Shown: positions 29,955-39,176, counted from the first letter of the stretch. The stretch: DNA of 64,000 nt from UBA9926 sp023261215 (GCA_038136035.1 JAYPYV010000007.1:1-64000), one strand, 5' to 3'. Program-made: numbers and translations. The notes: generated by a model not told the origin, from the letters alone.

Positions 29955-31394
29955 ATGGGAAAAGCAACAGGATTTAAAGAATTTGACAGGGCGACCATTC
30001 CCTACCGCGCGGAAGCGGATCGAATGCTCGACTTTAAGGAGATTTACACGGTTCCGAGCACCGAGCACCTAGAAACACAGGGCGCTCGGTGTATGGATTG
30101 TGGCGTCCCTTTTTGTCAAAGCAATCACGGTTGCCCCATATCTAACTTGATTCCAGAGTGGAATGATCTTGTGTATCGCGGGCAATGGAAAGATGCATTG
30201 GATCGCCTGCACAAGACCAACAATTTCCCTGAATTTACAGGCCGCGTGTGTCCTGCGCCTTGTGAAGGCGCTTGTGTGTTGGGTATCACTAACCCAGCGG
30301 TCACCATCAAGAACATTGAGGCGTCGATCATCGATCGCGGGTTTGAAGAAGGATGGGTCGTCCCTTGCCCCCCCGAAAAACGCACCGGTAAAAAAGTGGC
30401 GGTGGTGGGCTCTGGCCCCTGCGGACTTGCGGCTGCGGCCCAATTAAACAAAGCCGGGCATCACGTGGTGGTCTTTGAGCGAGCTGATCGGATCGGCGGC
30501 CTGCTCATGTACGGCATTCCAAACATGAAGCTTGATAAAGACAGCGTTGAACGCCGCGTGCAATTAATGCGAGAGGAAGGCATTGAGTTTGTGGTCAACG
30601 CCGACATTGGTGTCGACCGAAGCGTTCAATCCCTTCTAGACGAGTTTGACTCCGTGCTCTTGGCAACGGGCGCGACCCTTGCCAGAGACTTGCCCATTCC
30701 CGGTCGCGAGGGCGACGGTGTCCATCTCGCTATGGAGTTTCTCACTGCCAATACCAAAAGTTTGCTCGATTCAAACCTTGAAGACGGCGCCTACATCAGC
30801 GCGAAAGGCAAGAAAGTCATCGTGATTGGAGGTGGAGATACGGGCACCGATTGTATCGGTACGTCCCTACGACATGGCTGCGAGAGCCTCGTTAATTTCG
30901 AGTTACTCCCGCAGCCGCCAGAAACGAGAGCCGAGAATAACCCGTGGCCCTTGTGGCCCCGCATCTATCGCGTCGACTACGGTCACTCCGAGGCGGCGGC
31001 TCGATTTGGCGATGACCCGAGACAGTACTCGATTATGAGCAAGCATTTTATTCGAGATGAGAATGGAACGCTCAAGGGTGTTGTCACCGTTGATGTGGAT
31101 GACAAGCTTCAAGAAGTGCCCGGCAGCGAGCGCACTTGGGAAGCCGATCTGGTCCTGTTATCCATGGGATTCCTGCAACCTGAGCACTACATCAATGAGG
31201 GCTTGGGCATGGACATCGATGATCGCGGCAACTTTAAGGCGAATAAGAGCGATTACAAAACGTCGGTAGCACGCGTCTACGCCGCATCCGATTGCCGACG
31301 TGGTCAAGATTTGGTGGTGCGAGCCATCAATGAGGGGCGAGAAGCCGCTCGAGAAATCGATCGGGATCTTATGGGGGAGACTGAATTACCTTAA
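29955..31394 (+). CDS. gltD: Glutamate synthase small (beta) subunit
   Basis: A 479-residue NADPH-oxidising subunit of GOGAT that passes electrons through flavin and iron-sulfur clusters to the large subunit. N-terminal cluster cysteines are in CMDCGVPFCQSNHGCP and CPAPCEGAC. Two dinucleotide loops follow, VAVVGSGPCGLAAA (FAD, near residue 150) and VIVIGGGDTGTDC (NADPH, near residue 290). The ATG is clear and 10 bp follow gltB. Its 3' end overlaps the 3' end of the convergent aroB gene by 4 bp. Confidence 0.96.
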   Translation: MGKATGFKEFDRATIPYRAEADRMLDFKEIYTVPSTEHLETQGARCMDCGVPFCQSNHGCPISNLIPEWNDLVYRGQWKDALDRLHKTNNFPEFTGRVCPAPCEGACVLGITNPAVTIKNIEASIIDRGFEEGWVVPCPPEKRTGKKVAVVGSGPCGLAAAAQLNKAGHHVVVFERADRIGGLLMYGIPNMKLDKDSVERRVQLMREEGIEFVVNADIGVDRSVQSLLDEFDSVLLATGATLARDLPIPGREGDGVHLAMEFLTANTKSLLDSNLEDGAYISAKGKKVIVIGGGDTGTDCIGTSLRHGCESLVNFELLPQPPETRAENNPWPLWPRIYRVDYGHSEAAARFGDDPRQYSIMSKHFIRDENGTLKGVVTVDVDDKLQEVPGSERTWEADLVLLSMGFLQPEHYINEGLGMDIDDRGNFKANKSDYKTSVARVYAASDCRRGQDLVVRAINEGREAAREIDRDLMGETELP

Positions 31395-32491
31395 ACCTTG
31401 AGGAAGCGAACGAGCGTTTCTGAGAGTAACCGCTCATCGAAATCGCTGACGACTTCAGCTCGACCCAAAGCCCTCAGAAGCACCAGTCTCAAACCCGAAG
31501 CCCTCGCTTTTTTATCACGCCCCATAGCGGCCTGGAACGCCGCTATGTCTAAAGATTCTGAAAGTTCGGTCGGCAGATTGAACGTGCGCAACAGTTGGAC
31601 GATTCGTTCGACGTCCGCCTCACTGATCCAGCCGTGCCGGGCGGAGAGATCAGCGGCCATCACCGTGCCGATCGCGACCGCCTCACCGTGCAAGCACTGA
31701 CCATAACCCGATAGCGTCTCAATCGCGTGGCCAAAGGTGTGCCCAAGATTAAGCAACGCGCGCCGCCCCTGTTCTTTTTCGTCTTCTGCCACGATAGCTG
31801 ATTTTATTTCGCAACTTTTTCGGACCATCTCGCTCAGAACGACGTCGTCCATCTGGAGAATCAAGTCCTGCTTTTTGATCAGCCAATCCAGATAAGAGAC
31901 ATCAGCCAGAAGCGCGTGCTTGACGATTTCCGCCATTCCAGCCGCAAATTCGCGAGGCGGCAAAGATTTCAGTACGGCGACGTCCATGAGAACCGCTCGA
32001 GGCTGATGAAACGCGCCGATCATATTTTTACCTAGCGCATGGTTGACGGCCGTCTTACCGCCGACCGAAGAGTCTACTTGCGCGAGCAGAGTTGTGGGCA
32101 CTTGAAGAAATGGCACGCCCCGCTGATAAATCGCGGCAGCGAAACCGGTCATATCACCCACCACACCGCCACCCAGCGCGATCAAAGTGGTTTCCCGGGT
32201 ATGCTGCTGTTTGATGAGTGTCCCAATGATCTTCTCGAGTTCGGCGAGCGTCTTGTTCGCTTCCCCTTCGGGTATCAAATGAAGATCCACCTTGACGCCT
32301 TCTAGCTCACTCATCAATCGATCACCGTAGAGATCAACGACCGTCTGGTTACTGACCACTAAGGCCGTCTTGCCTACATGCTCAGCAAGGACGTCACGGC
32401 ACGAGGCTGACGTACCCGCCAACCAATTCGCTTCAAATAAAATGGGATACCGTGTTTCAGGCAACTCCACCCAGGTCGTTTCACGTGCCAC
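31391..32491 (-). CDS. aroB: 3-dehydroquinate synthase
   Basis: A 366-residue enzyme for the second step of the shikimate pathway, NAD- and metal-dependent. Motifs are ALGGGVVGDMTGFAA, PTTLLAQVDSSVGGKTAVNH (kept here as its key residues), and the zinc ligands in GMAEIVKHALL and NLGHTFGHAIE. The start is GTG and overlaps aroK by 11 bp, so translation is coupled to aroK. Normally damX follows aroB; here the convergent gltD is next. Confidence 0.95.
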   Translation of the reverse strand: MARETTWVELPETRYPILFEANWLAGTSASCRDVLAEHVGKTALVVSNQTVVDLYGDRLMSELEGVKVDLHLIPEGEANKTLAELEKIIGTLIKQQHTRETTLIALGGGVVGDMTGFAAAIYQRGVPFLQVPTTLLAQVDSSVGGKTAVNHALGKNMIGAFHQPRAVLMDVAVLKSLPPREFAAGMAEIVKHALLADVSYLDWLIKKQDLILQMDDVVLSEMVRKSCEIKSAIVAEDEKEQGRRALLNLGHTFGHAIETLSGYGQCLHGEAVAIGTVMAADLSARHGWISEADVERIVQLLRTFNLPTELSESLDIAAFQAAMGRDKKARASGLRLVLLRALGRAEVVSDFDERLLSETLVRFLKV

Positions 32492-33029
32492 GAGCGATCC
32501 AGCCTTGTTTATCCATCAAATTTACAATGACGTCCGTCATTTTCTTACCCGGGCGATTATCGACAGCAATCTCCAAGTGAGCGACCTCTCGATACAAGGG
32601 GTAACGCGAGGCGCGCATTTCGGTCAGTACTGCACGACGATCTTGACCCTGCAACAATGGACGCTTTCTATCTAACGCCGTTCGCCTGACCTGCACATCT
32701 AGATCTGGATTTAAAAAAACAACCAAGCTGTCACGCTTGAGACGGATTCGGTTTTGCTCACGCAAGACGGCTCCACCACCGGTCGCCACCAAGACGCCCG
32801 CCTGTTGCATCAATTCACCAACGGTTCGTTCCTCTCGGTCGCGGAAAGCTTCTTCACCTTCGATGTCGAAGATGGTGGCAATGGAAACACCGCTTCGTCG
32901 CTCGATCTCGTGATCGGAATCAATAAATCGAAGACCTAATTGTTTGGCAAGCAATCGACCCAGCGTGGTTTTTCCAGAGGCCATCGGACCCACAAGCGCC
33001 AGTCGCTCATAGCCTACAAGCTGCATCAT
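32481..33029 (-). CDS. aroK: Shikimate kinase
   Basis: A 182-residue kinase that phosphorylates shikimate. The P-loop is GPMASGKTT (residues 14-22; GPMGAGKST in many others), the shikimate-binding residues are in DSDHEIERRSG and TGGGAVLR, and the lid region contains RTALDRKRPLL. It lies directly after pilQ (10 bp) and overlaps aroB. The first two codons are both ATG. Confidence 0.95.
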   Translation of the reverse strand: MMQLVGYERLALVGPMASGKTTLGRLLAKQLGLRFIDSDHEIERRSGVSIATIFDIEGEEAFRDREERTVGELMQQAGVLVATGGGAVLREQNRIRLKRDSLVVFLNPDLDVQVRRTALDRKRPLLQGQDRRAVLTEMRASRYPLYREVAHLEIAVDNRPGKKMTDVIVNLMDKQGWIARGT

Positions 33030-33038
33030 GATCCTGAA

Positions 33039-35162
33039 CTAGCGGACGCCCACCCCTTCACGAATGATCCGAGGGGTAATAAAGATAAGCAGTTCATCCT
33101 TGTCATTCGTTCTCGCCGAATTTCTAAACAACCGCCCGAGAACCGGTAAATCGCCCAACACCGGCGTCTTTTGCTGGATCAAATCGGTTCTGGTCTGGTA
33201 AAGCCCCCCAAGCACCACCGTTTCTCCATCATTGACGATAACCTCGGTCTGGATGCTCTCGGTATCAATCGCGGGTGGGCCGTCGGCCGTCGGATCACCT
33301 CTCGAATTATTGGTGACATTTAACTCCAGAATAATCCGATCGTCCGGCGTAATCTGCGGCGTCACAGTCAAGCCAACCGTGGCGTTGATGAAAGAGGTTG
33401 AGGTCGCACCCCCGCCAGTGTCCGATTGATACGGAATCTGGGAACCAGAATTGACCGAAGCCGTGCTTTTATCCGACGTGATGATCGTGGGCCGAGAGAT
33501 CGTCTCACCCGTCCCTTCGCTTTCATAGAGCTCGAGTTCGAGGTCTAGAAGAAAGTCATTATCTACAACGCCGAAAGCGATACCCCCTGTTCGGCCCGAA
33601 CTCGTTCCCAAATCAACAATGAGATTATCCGCGGGGTCGCCGCCCCCTCTCAGTGCCCCAATCGTGTCCAGATTATTGCCATACAGGAGCGACGGGTTCC
33701 CATCACCAAATGTGATATCCCCCGCACTACCCCAACGAATGCCGGATTCTCGCTTGAAACTATCACTGGCCTTCACGATCCTGGCCTCAATCAAGACTTG
33801 ACGCACAGGAATATCAATTTGTTCGAGGAGCCGTCTCAGCTGATTAATTCGGTCTTGGGTTTCGGTCAAAATAATCGAGTTCGTTCGATCATCAACAATC
33901 ACGGAACCTCGATCGGATAGGATTCCAGCGGCACTCTCATCACCGCCGCTACCGCCGCGATTACCTCCGAAACCACCGCCACCCCCTTGGCCTCCAGCGC
34001 CGCCACCTTGGATCATGCCGACGATCTCACTGGCATTGGCATATTTGACGCGAATCAATTCGGTGCGCAGCGGCGCGAGATCAGAGATTTGTTGTTTATT
34101 TTCCAGTTCAGCTAATTCTTGTGCCGCCAGCTCTTCGGCGGGTGCCACCAACAACACATTGCCTTGCAGACGTTTATCGAGACCTTTTGTTTTCAACACA
34201 ATATCGAGCGCCTGGTCCCAGGGCACATTTTTCAACCGTAAGGTGATGTCACCGCTCACCGCGTCACTGGCAACCAAATTGAGATTGGCAAAATCTGCCA
34301 CAATCTGCAGCACAGCGCGTACTTCAATCTTCTGGAAGTTAAGCGAAATCTTCTCGCCTTCGTAGACGACTTCGCCCATCGGATCCTGCTGACGACCCGC
34401 GTCTGCAAGAGACGAGACGTCGATCACAAATTCGCTACCCGATTGATATGCGAGGTAGTCAAAAGCCGCGTTCATCACTAATCGAATTTCTGTTCCGGCA
34501 CTGACCCGGGCGCGTTCGATCCGATTAATGGTCGTCCCAAAGTCCGTCACATCCAGCTGGACTTGCTCAGGCGTGGGCGTCTGCACACCAATGAGCGTGA
34601 CCCATAAATCACCGGACTCTTGACGTACGTCCACTTCCGTTTGTTCCGTAGGCAACTGCAGAACCACACGGCCTTCACCCTCATCACCCCGTCTAAAAGC
34701 GATCAAATCGTCAGTGCTCGGTGCTGCTTGACGCGGCTGTCGATCAGAATCAGGTAAATCACGGCCCACAGAGACGATCATCTGGCGCCCTAGCGTCCTC
34801 ACCTCGTGAGGCACTAATTGGGGTAATGAAACGATGATCCGTGTACGATCATCACCTTCCAGCACAGCCACTGTTTTTGCACCACCCTCGCCCACCCGAA
34901 AGTACTTCTTATCGAGGGCACTTTGGACACCCAGCAAATCAATCGAAATTCGAGCGGGTGATTCGATGGCATAACTTGCAGGTTCTGGAGGTGCGCCGTC
35001 AAAGCCCAACACGATTTCAAATTGGTCCCCCGACTGGGTCGCGAATTCGATATCGCTTAAGGTCACCGCGACAGCGGACATGCACCAGAACCAACTACTC
35101 AACAGTGCAGCCACAGGCCACCGCAGTCTCAAGTCCGCGCTTTTAAAAGGTCTGAGTTTCAT
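33039..35162 (-). CDS. pilQ: Type IV pilus outer-membrane secretin
   Basis: A 707-residue secretin that forms the outer-membrane pore for type IV pili. Order: signal peptide (about residues 1-32), two AMIN domains for peptidoglycan binding (about 35-130 and 150-255), an STN/secretin N-terminal region (about 270-350), a second N-domain carrying a glycine-rich insert (about residues 395-420), and the secretin core (about 460-700). The ATG is chosen since it starts a standard signal peptide; a GTG 66 bp upstream overlaps the pilP stop and is an alternative. It is the last pil gene of the operon, followed by aroK. Confidence 0.95.
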   Translation of the reverse strand: MKLRPFKSADLRLRWPVAALLSSWFWCMSAVAVTLSDIEFATQSGDQFEIVLGFDGAPPEPASYAIESPARISIDLLGVQSALDKKYFRVGEGGAKTVAVLEGDDRTRIIVSLPQLVPHEVRTLGRQMIVSVGRDLPDSDRQPRQAAPSTDDLIAFRRGDEGEGRVVLQLPTEQTEVDVRQESGDLWVTLIGVQTPTPEQVQLDVTDFGTTINRIERARVSAGTEIRLVMNAAFDYLAYQSGSEFVIDVSSLADAGRQQDPMGEVVYEGEKISLNFQKIEVRAVLQIVADFANLNLVASDAVSGDITLRLKNVPWDQALDIVLKTKGLDKRLQGNVLLVAPAEELAAQELAELENKQQISDLAPLRTELIRVKYANASEIVGMIQGGGAGGQGGGGGFGGNRGGSGGDESAAGILSDRGSVIVDDRTNSIILTETQDRINQLRRLLEQIDIPVRQVLIEARIVKASDSFKRESGIRWGSAGDITFGDGNPSLLYGNNLDTIGALRGGGDPADNLIVDLGTSSGRTGGIAFGVVDNDFLLDLELELYESEGTGETISRPTIITSDKSTASVNSGSQIPYQSDTGGGATSTSFINATVGLTVTPQITPDDRIILELNVTNNSRGDPTADGPPAIDTESIQTEVIVNDGETVVLGGLYQTRTDLIQQKTPVLGDLPVLGRLFRNSARTNDKDELLIFITPRIIREGVGVR

Positions 35163-35220
35163 GTCGGGCCCACCTTCTGTTTTAAGCGAATGCTCCGTCA
35201 GGCGCACTTCGCTGATGCCA

Positions 35221-35787
35221 TCACTCACTGATCTGATCCATTTCTATGGTTCTTGGCCTTCTGAGCCAGCCGCCACCGCCATTGCTGACAATTTCCACCA
35301 GTTCCAAATACCGTTCTTCGATGCGCTCGATTTTTCCCCACTGGGTTCCAAGATAGTCCCCAATGCCCACTTGATGAATCAAGCCGTCTTGATCACGGAT
35401 TAAGCCGTAAGCTGCGCCGCCTATCTCCATGGATCCGACCATGGCCAAGGAGGCGATGTTGAACTGCTCCAGATAGGCTCGAACATGACCTTGAGGGGGT
35501 TGCACCAGGGTGGGGACGTTACCCAACAACTGCTCTGGCAGAATCATCGGCGGTTGAAAGGGGCTTCTCAAATTAGCGGCGCCGTAGGTGAAAGGTTCGT
35601 AGGGTTTAAATTCAGGTAACGGTTTGATTTTGGGCACGGGCTGTGTGGTGACGTTGTCCATAAACGCGCGGACATCTTCCAGATGATCGCCCCCACCGCA
35701 GCCCGCCAGCATCAGCGTAACCGCGACGAGTGACAGCCAACGGGTGCGAGAGCCGCCGAAGTCAACCGATTGAATCCGATCATTCAT
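35221..35787 (-). CDS. pilP: Type IV pilus assembly lipoprotein PilP
   Basis: A 188-residue lipoprotein that connects PilN/PilO in the inner membrane to PilQ. The lipobox LMLAGC is near residue 30. The proline-rich linker (KIKPLPEFKPYEPF) and C-terminal beta domain (SMEIGGAAYGLIRDQDGLIHQVGIGDYLG in part) are typical. The ATG was preferred over a GTG one codon earlier. The spacing to pilO is 6 bp. Confidence 0.93.
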   Translation of the reverse strand: MNDRIQSVDFGGSRTRWLSLVAVTLMLAGCGGGDHLEDVRAFMDNVTTQPVPKIKPLPEFKPYEPFTYGAANLRSPFQPPMILPEQLLGNVPTLVQPPQGHVRAYLEQFNIASLAMVGSMEIGGAAYGLIRDQDGLIHQVGIGDYLGTQWGKIERIEERYLELVEIVSNGGGGWLRRPRTIEMDQISE

Positions 35788-35793
35788 CACGGA

Positions 35794-36426
35794 TTAATCT
35801 CCCTTGTACCGGTAAGTCTTGGCGCGAACCGCCATTTTCAGCAAACCCCGGCCATCACGCTGCGAGCCCGATGGCGAAATATCGAAGTCATGGAGCGTCA
35901 CAATGCGTGAAAGCGTTGCGATATCGCTGACAAACGCGCCCAAATCGTGATAACTGCCCGTGACTTCGATTTGAATGGGCTTTTCAACGTAATATTCCAA
36001 CACCCGCTCAGGTAGCAGATCAATCTTTGAAAAGGTGAGCCCATTTTTGGCACCAACGCCTGAAATATCTTCGATCAGGCCAGGAATTTCTGTATCAGAA
36101 GGCAGTTGCCTCAAAATGGACTCAAACTTCAACTCCATTTCTTTGGCCTGCTGCCGATAAGATTCCAAATTCGCCGACTGCATGTACTTCGTTTCGAAGT
36201 CAGACCGAAGACTTTGCTCCTCCGACTGGCGCTGACCCAAGGTATTTTGCATGTCGCTAATGAGCAGGAAATAACCCAGCGCAACGACCAACGCAAACAC
36301 CAACCCCCCTGCGATCCCTTGAACGGGTTTCGGCCATTGGCCTGCCGCAGAGAAATCCAAGTCGTTGAGATCAATTTCACTGAGATCAATTTGCTGTAAT
36401 TTTTCGATCGTATCTTTGAGCGCCAC
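35794..36426 (-). CDS. pilO: Type IV pilus inner-membrane protein PilO
   Basis: A 210-residue protein with an N-terminal acidic segment, one transmembrane helix (about residues 35-57), a coiled-coil stretch and a ferredoxin-like periplasmic domain. It pairs with PilN in the alignment complex. Start is GTG and shares one base with the pilN stop codon. The acidic N-terminus DLSEIDLNDLDF is typical of PilO. Confidence 0.92.
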   Translation of the reverse strand: MALKDTIEKLQQIDLSEIDLNDLDFSAAGQWPKPVQGIAGGLVFALVVALGYFLLISDMQNTLGQRQSEEQSLRSDFETKYMQSANLESYRQQAKEMELKFESILRQLPSDTEIPGLIEDISGVGAKNGLTFSKIDLLPERVLEYYVEKPIQIEVTGSYHDLGAFVSDIATLSRIVTLHDFDISPSGSQRDGRGLLKMAVRAKTYRYKGD

Positions 36427-36995
36427 TATTCGTCCTCCGCCTCGGGTAGCGTCAGATTAACCGTCAAGTTAAACCGTCCCGCTTCCGGCCCGGCCGCAGG
36501 ATAGGCATCGATCTTCGATACGTTGGCACCATCGAACCATTCTGAAGCTGTGAAGTTCCTCAGCTGTGTCGAAATTCGATTGTTACTTTCCGCAACACCC
36601 GTGATATCGATTCGTTCCTGACGCAATGACATCTTTTCAAAATAGACGTTGTCGCTCAGCTGACGCACCATTTCATCAAATAAGCGGACGCTCACGGGCC
36701 GATTACCCTGCAGTTCCTGTATCACGCGCATTCGGTCGAGCAATTCTTTACGCTTCTTGGTCAGTGCTCTAATTTCGTTAATTCGCCCTTCAAACACCGC
36801 AATCTCGCGCTCGAGCAATGCATTGCGCTCTTCTTGTTTCGTTATTTGACTGCTCTGAAGCTGCCACCAAACAATGAGCAGCAAACCCCCGACTAAAGCG
36901 ACCAACGCCAGCATGTTCAAAAACTGACGCTGCTGATACTCGCGTCGCTTTTGCCGCCAGGGCAGAAGGTTGATTTGTAGATCGACCGCCCTCAT
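36426..36995 (-). CDS. pilN: Type IV pilus inner-membrane protein PilN
   Basis: A 189-residue protein opening with INLLPWR (residues 8-14), the conserved tail that binds PilM. One transmembrane helix (about residues 27-45), a coiled coil and a ferredoxin-like periplasmic domain follow. The ATG overlaps the pilM stop region by 4 bp, and its own stop touches pilO, so the four genes are tightly coupled. Confidence 0.94.
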   Translation of the reverse strand: MRAVDLQINLLPWRQKRREYQQRQFLNMLALVALVGGLLLIVWWQLQSSQITKQEERNALLEREIAVFEGRINEIRALTKKRKELLDRMRVIQELQGNRPVSVRLFDEMVRQLSDNVYFEKMSLRQERIDITGVAESNNRISTQLRNFTASEWFDGANVSKIDAYPAAGPEAGRFNLTVNLTLPEAEDE

Positions 36996-38062
36996 CGGTT
37001 AAGCCCTCGCATGGCAAGCCCACACGCAATCATCAGCGCCGGCGCATCGGCCATCAGCGCGTCTTTGTTCACTCGATCAGAGATCGTCATTGCCTTAAAG
37101 GGATTGGCCACCTGACAAGGCGTACCGATTCTCGAGGAAATCAGCCCAGTGAGGCCCGGCGTAGATGCAACGCCGCCAGCCAAAACGATGCGATCGACAT
37201 CGTTAAAACGACTAGAAGAGTAAAAAAACTGCAGTGACCGCATCACCTGTTGCACAAGGGACTCTTTGAAGGGCATCAACACTTCCGATTCATAATCCTC
37301 GGGCAACCCACCCATTTTCTTCGCTTGTCCCGCCTCGGCAAAGCTCAAGTTATACCGCTTCTGGATCTCTTCGGTCAGGACCCGACCACCAAACATTTGC
37401 TCTCGTGTGTACGGCAAATCTGTTCCGGTCAGAACAGACAACGTCGTCATGGTCGCGCCGATATCCACGATCGCAACGATCTCGTCCTTGTTATCCGGAA
37501 GACCATCGTCTCCAGCATCAACCAACTGCATCGCGCGCTGAACGCAATGCGCTTCAATGTCGATGACTTCTGGTTTAAATCCCCCAAGCTCAAGTGCCTC
37601 TTCCCTCGATTCGATATTTTCGCGACGGCAGGCAGCAAGCAGCACCTCAACCAATTCGCTTTCTGGATCGTCACTTCGACGGATTTGAAAATCCATCGCA
37701 ACTTCATCGAGAGGATAGGGGATGTATTTATCAGCATCATCTAGCAATTGCTCTTCGATCTGGGCTTCAGTTAGGCTCGCGGCCATTTCCAAGGTTTTGG
37801 TGATCACCGAGGATCCTGCTACGGCGACGCCCACTTCTTTGACCTTGGTTTTCGACTTCTGGCGCACCCGTTCGATCGCTGCACCCACCGCTTCAATATC
37901 GGCTATGTTCTTCTCAACGATGGCGTTTTCGGGAATGACTTCAACACCGTAGCTCTCCACTCGAAAGTGGCCTTTCTCCTGAGAGAGTTCCAGCAACTTA
38001 ACCGCCGTGGAACTGATATCCAGACCCACCACCGTTGGCGTTCGATTAAAAAACTCAAACAC
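36992..38062 (-). CDS. pilM: Type IV pilus actin-like ATPase PilM
   Basis: A 356-residue actin-fold cytoplasmic protein at the head of the pilMNOPQ operon. The phosphate loops VVGLDISSTAVKLLEL (near residue 11) and AIVDIGATMTTLSV (near 197) and the later VLAGGVASTPGL motif are typical. Start is GTG, preceded by GGGGAG about ten bases away. Upstream lies the damaged, gapped stretch before mrcA. No promoter could be assigned with confidence. Confidence 0.95.
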   Translation of the reverse strand: MFEFFNRTPTVVGLDISSTAVKLLELSQEKGHFRVESYGVEVIPENAIVEKNIADIEAVGAAIERVRQKSKTKVKEVGVAVAGSSVITKTLEMAASLTEAQIEEQLLDDADKYIPYPLDEVAMDFQIRRSDDPESELVEVLLAACRRENIESREEALELGGFKPEVIDIEAHCVQRAMQLVDAGDDGLPDNKDEIVAIVDIGATMTTLSVLTGTDLPYTREQMFGGRVLTEEIQKRYNLSFAEAGQAKKMGGLPEDYESEVLMPFKESLVQQVMRSLQFFYSSSRFNDVDRIVLAGGVASTPGLTGLISSRIGTPCQVANPFKAMTISDRVNKDALMADAPALMIACGLAMRGLNR

Positions 38063-38325
38063 GACTGGATACTCCCCTTTGAACGCCGCTCGAGACGCAC
38101 GGCAGCTTCAGAGCGGAGGCTTTGCTAACTGCCGAGAACGACCCGCCCAAGCACACAGTATGGGAAGATCGGCGCAATTTCAGGGCACTTGGTTGCTTCG
38201 CTTGCGTCGCTGGACTCGTCACTAACATGATTCTGCTTTGCTTCTCGCTCTCTTTGTTTTGCCTGGCCGGGCGGCGCCCAACCACTCAACGCCCGCCTTC
38301 GTCCTGGGGGGCTAAGCCTGGATCC

Positions 38326-38380
38326 GCGCCTTCTCCAGCCCTGTTTCACCCACCCTACTTTTTTATACCCCTTCTTTACG
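38326..38380 (+). repeat. Left copy of a 55-bp repeat flanking the scaffold gap
   Basis: This segment, beginning GCGCCTTCTC and ending CTTCTTTACG, is identical to the 55 bases immediately after the Ns. Two contigs that share an identical end of this kind are usual in de Bruijn assemblies. Confidence 0.9.
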
Positions 38381-38480
38381 NNNNNNNNNNNNNNNNNNNN
38401 NNNNNNNNNNNNNNNNNNNNNNNNNNNNNNNNNNNNNNNNNNNNNNNNNNNNNNNNNNNNNNNNNNNNNNNNNNNNNNNN
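38381..38480. other. Scaffold gap of 100 Ns
   Basis: Exactly 100 undefined bases, the default gap size of many scaffolders, so the true distance is unknown. The flanks carry the same 55 bases. Confidence 0.99.
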
Positions 38481-38535
38481 GCGCCTTCTCCAGCCCTGTT
38501 TCACCCACCCTACTTTTTTATACCCCTTCTTTACG
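38481..38535 (+). repeat. Right copy of the 55-bp repeat flanking the scaffold gap
   Basis: Identical, base for base, to 38326-38380. Either the two contigs simply overlap here or the gap hides a repeat built on this unit. Confidence 0.9.
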
Positions 38536-38543
38536 ACTATCTA

Positions 38544-38592
38544 GGCGCAATCGGCGGTCCAACTCACCCCCTGTGGCTCTGAGGATTGCGCC
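38544..38592 (+). repeat. Inverted repeat GGCGCAATC/GATTGCGCC
   Basis: Perfect 9-bp arms at 38544-38552 and 38584-38592 with a 31-bp loop, close to the gap. It could be a stem of a small repeat element. No transposase is visible. Confidence 0.45.
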
Positions 38593-38910
38593 GTCCACGC
38601 ACCAAGCTGACTTCAACGCTGTCGCGTCCCAACGTAGTCCCTCCGAAGATTGTAAGGTCTTTAGCTTTATCCTAAAACGCCTGGGTTAGCCTTTTGTCGG
38701 ATTGATCGTCGAGCAGACCTTTCATTGCCTTGTCAGATGAGCGGATTTCAGAGGACTTTCTTTCAATGTTTAGCCCGCTTCCCGCCCCCAGCGTACCTTA
38801 AATTCCGACCATGAGCACCTGACCTCGGAAGCCTTGGCCTCTTCCATAACCTACCTGTCCAGCTTAGCTTAGGCGTTTATTGATAAACGCTGTGATTGCC
38901 AGCCATCCCC

Positions 38911-38959
38911 ACTGCTCACTGCTCACTGCTCACTGCTCACTGCTCACTGCTCACTGCTC
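38911..38959 (+). repeat. Seven tandem copies of ACTGCTC
   Basis: Seven perfect copies of the 7-base unit ACTGCTC stand head to tail. The unit is not a multiple of three, so copy changes would shift any frame through it. It lies about 315 bp upstream of mrcA; copy number in an assembly is uncertain. Confidence 0.95.
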
Positions 38960-39170
38960 AACGCCCACTTTACGATTGGACGATGACGTCGACTTAGACA
39001 ATCAAAACTCATCACCTCGCGACTCATCCGCGCTGCATTTCAGCTTTAACCTAGCCAGCATCCCCTTCCCGGGCGAACTCTAATGCACGGGTCATGCAGG
39101 CCGATAGGCTTTTGCGCGCCCATTTGACGCTGAAAACCCTCTCTCGCTGTCTTGCTCGTTCAGGGTCCAC

Positions 39171-39176
39171 TATAAT
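39171..39176 (+). promoter_or_regulatory. Candidate -10 box of mrcA
   Basis: A perfect TATAAT about 100 bp before the mrcA start. No good -35 lies at normal spacing (TTGCTC is only 13 bp away), so support is partial. Confidence 0.35.

Noticed and set aside
38326..38535. The two 55-bp copies as a CRISPR, target-site duplication or insertion-sequence ends
   Set aside because: Only two copies exist, they abut a 100-N gap, the length equals a usual assembly k-mer, and no cas or transposase gene is near.
38911..38959. The heptamer array as a CRISPR or as part of a coding sequence
   Set aside because: There are no spacers, and the short frame through it has no start signal or homology I know.
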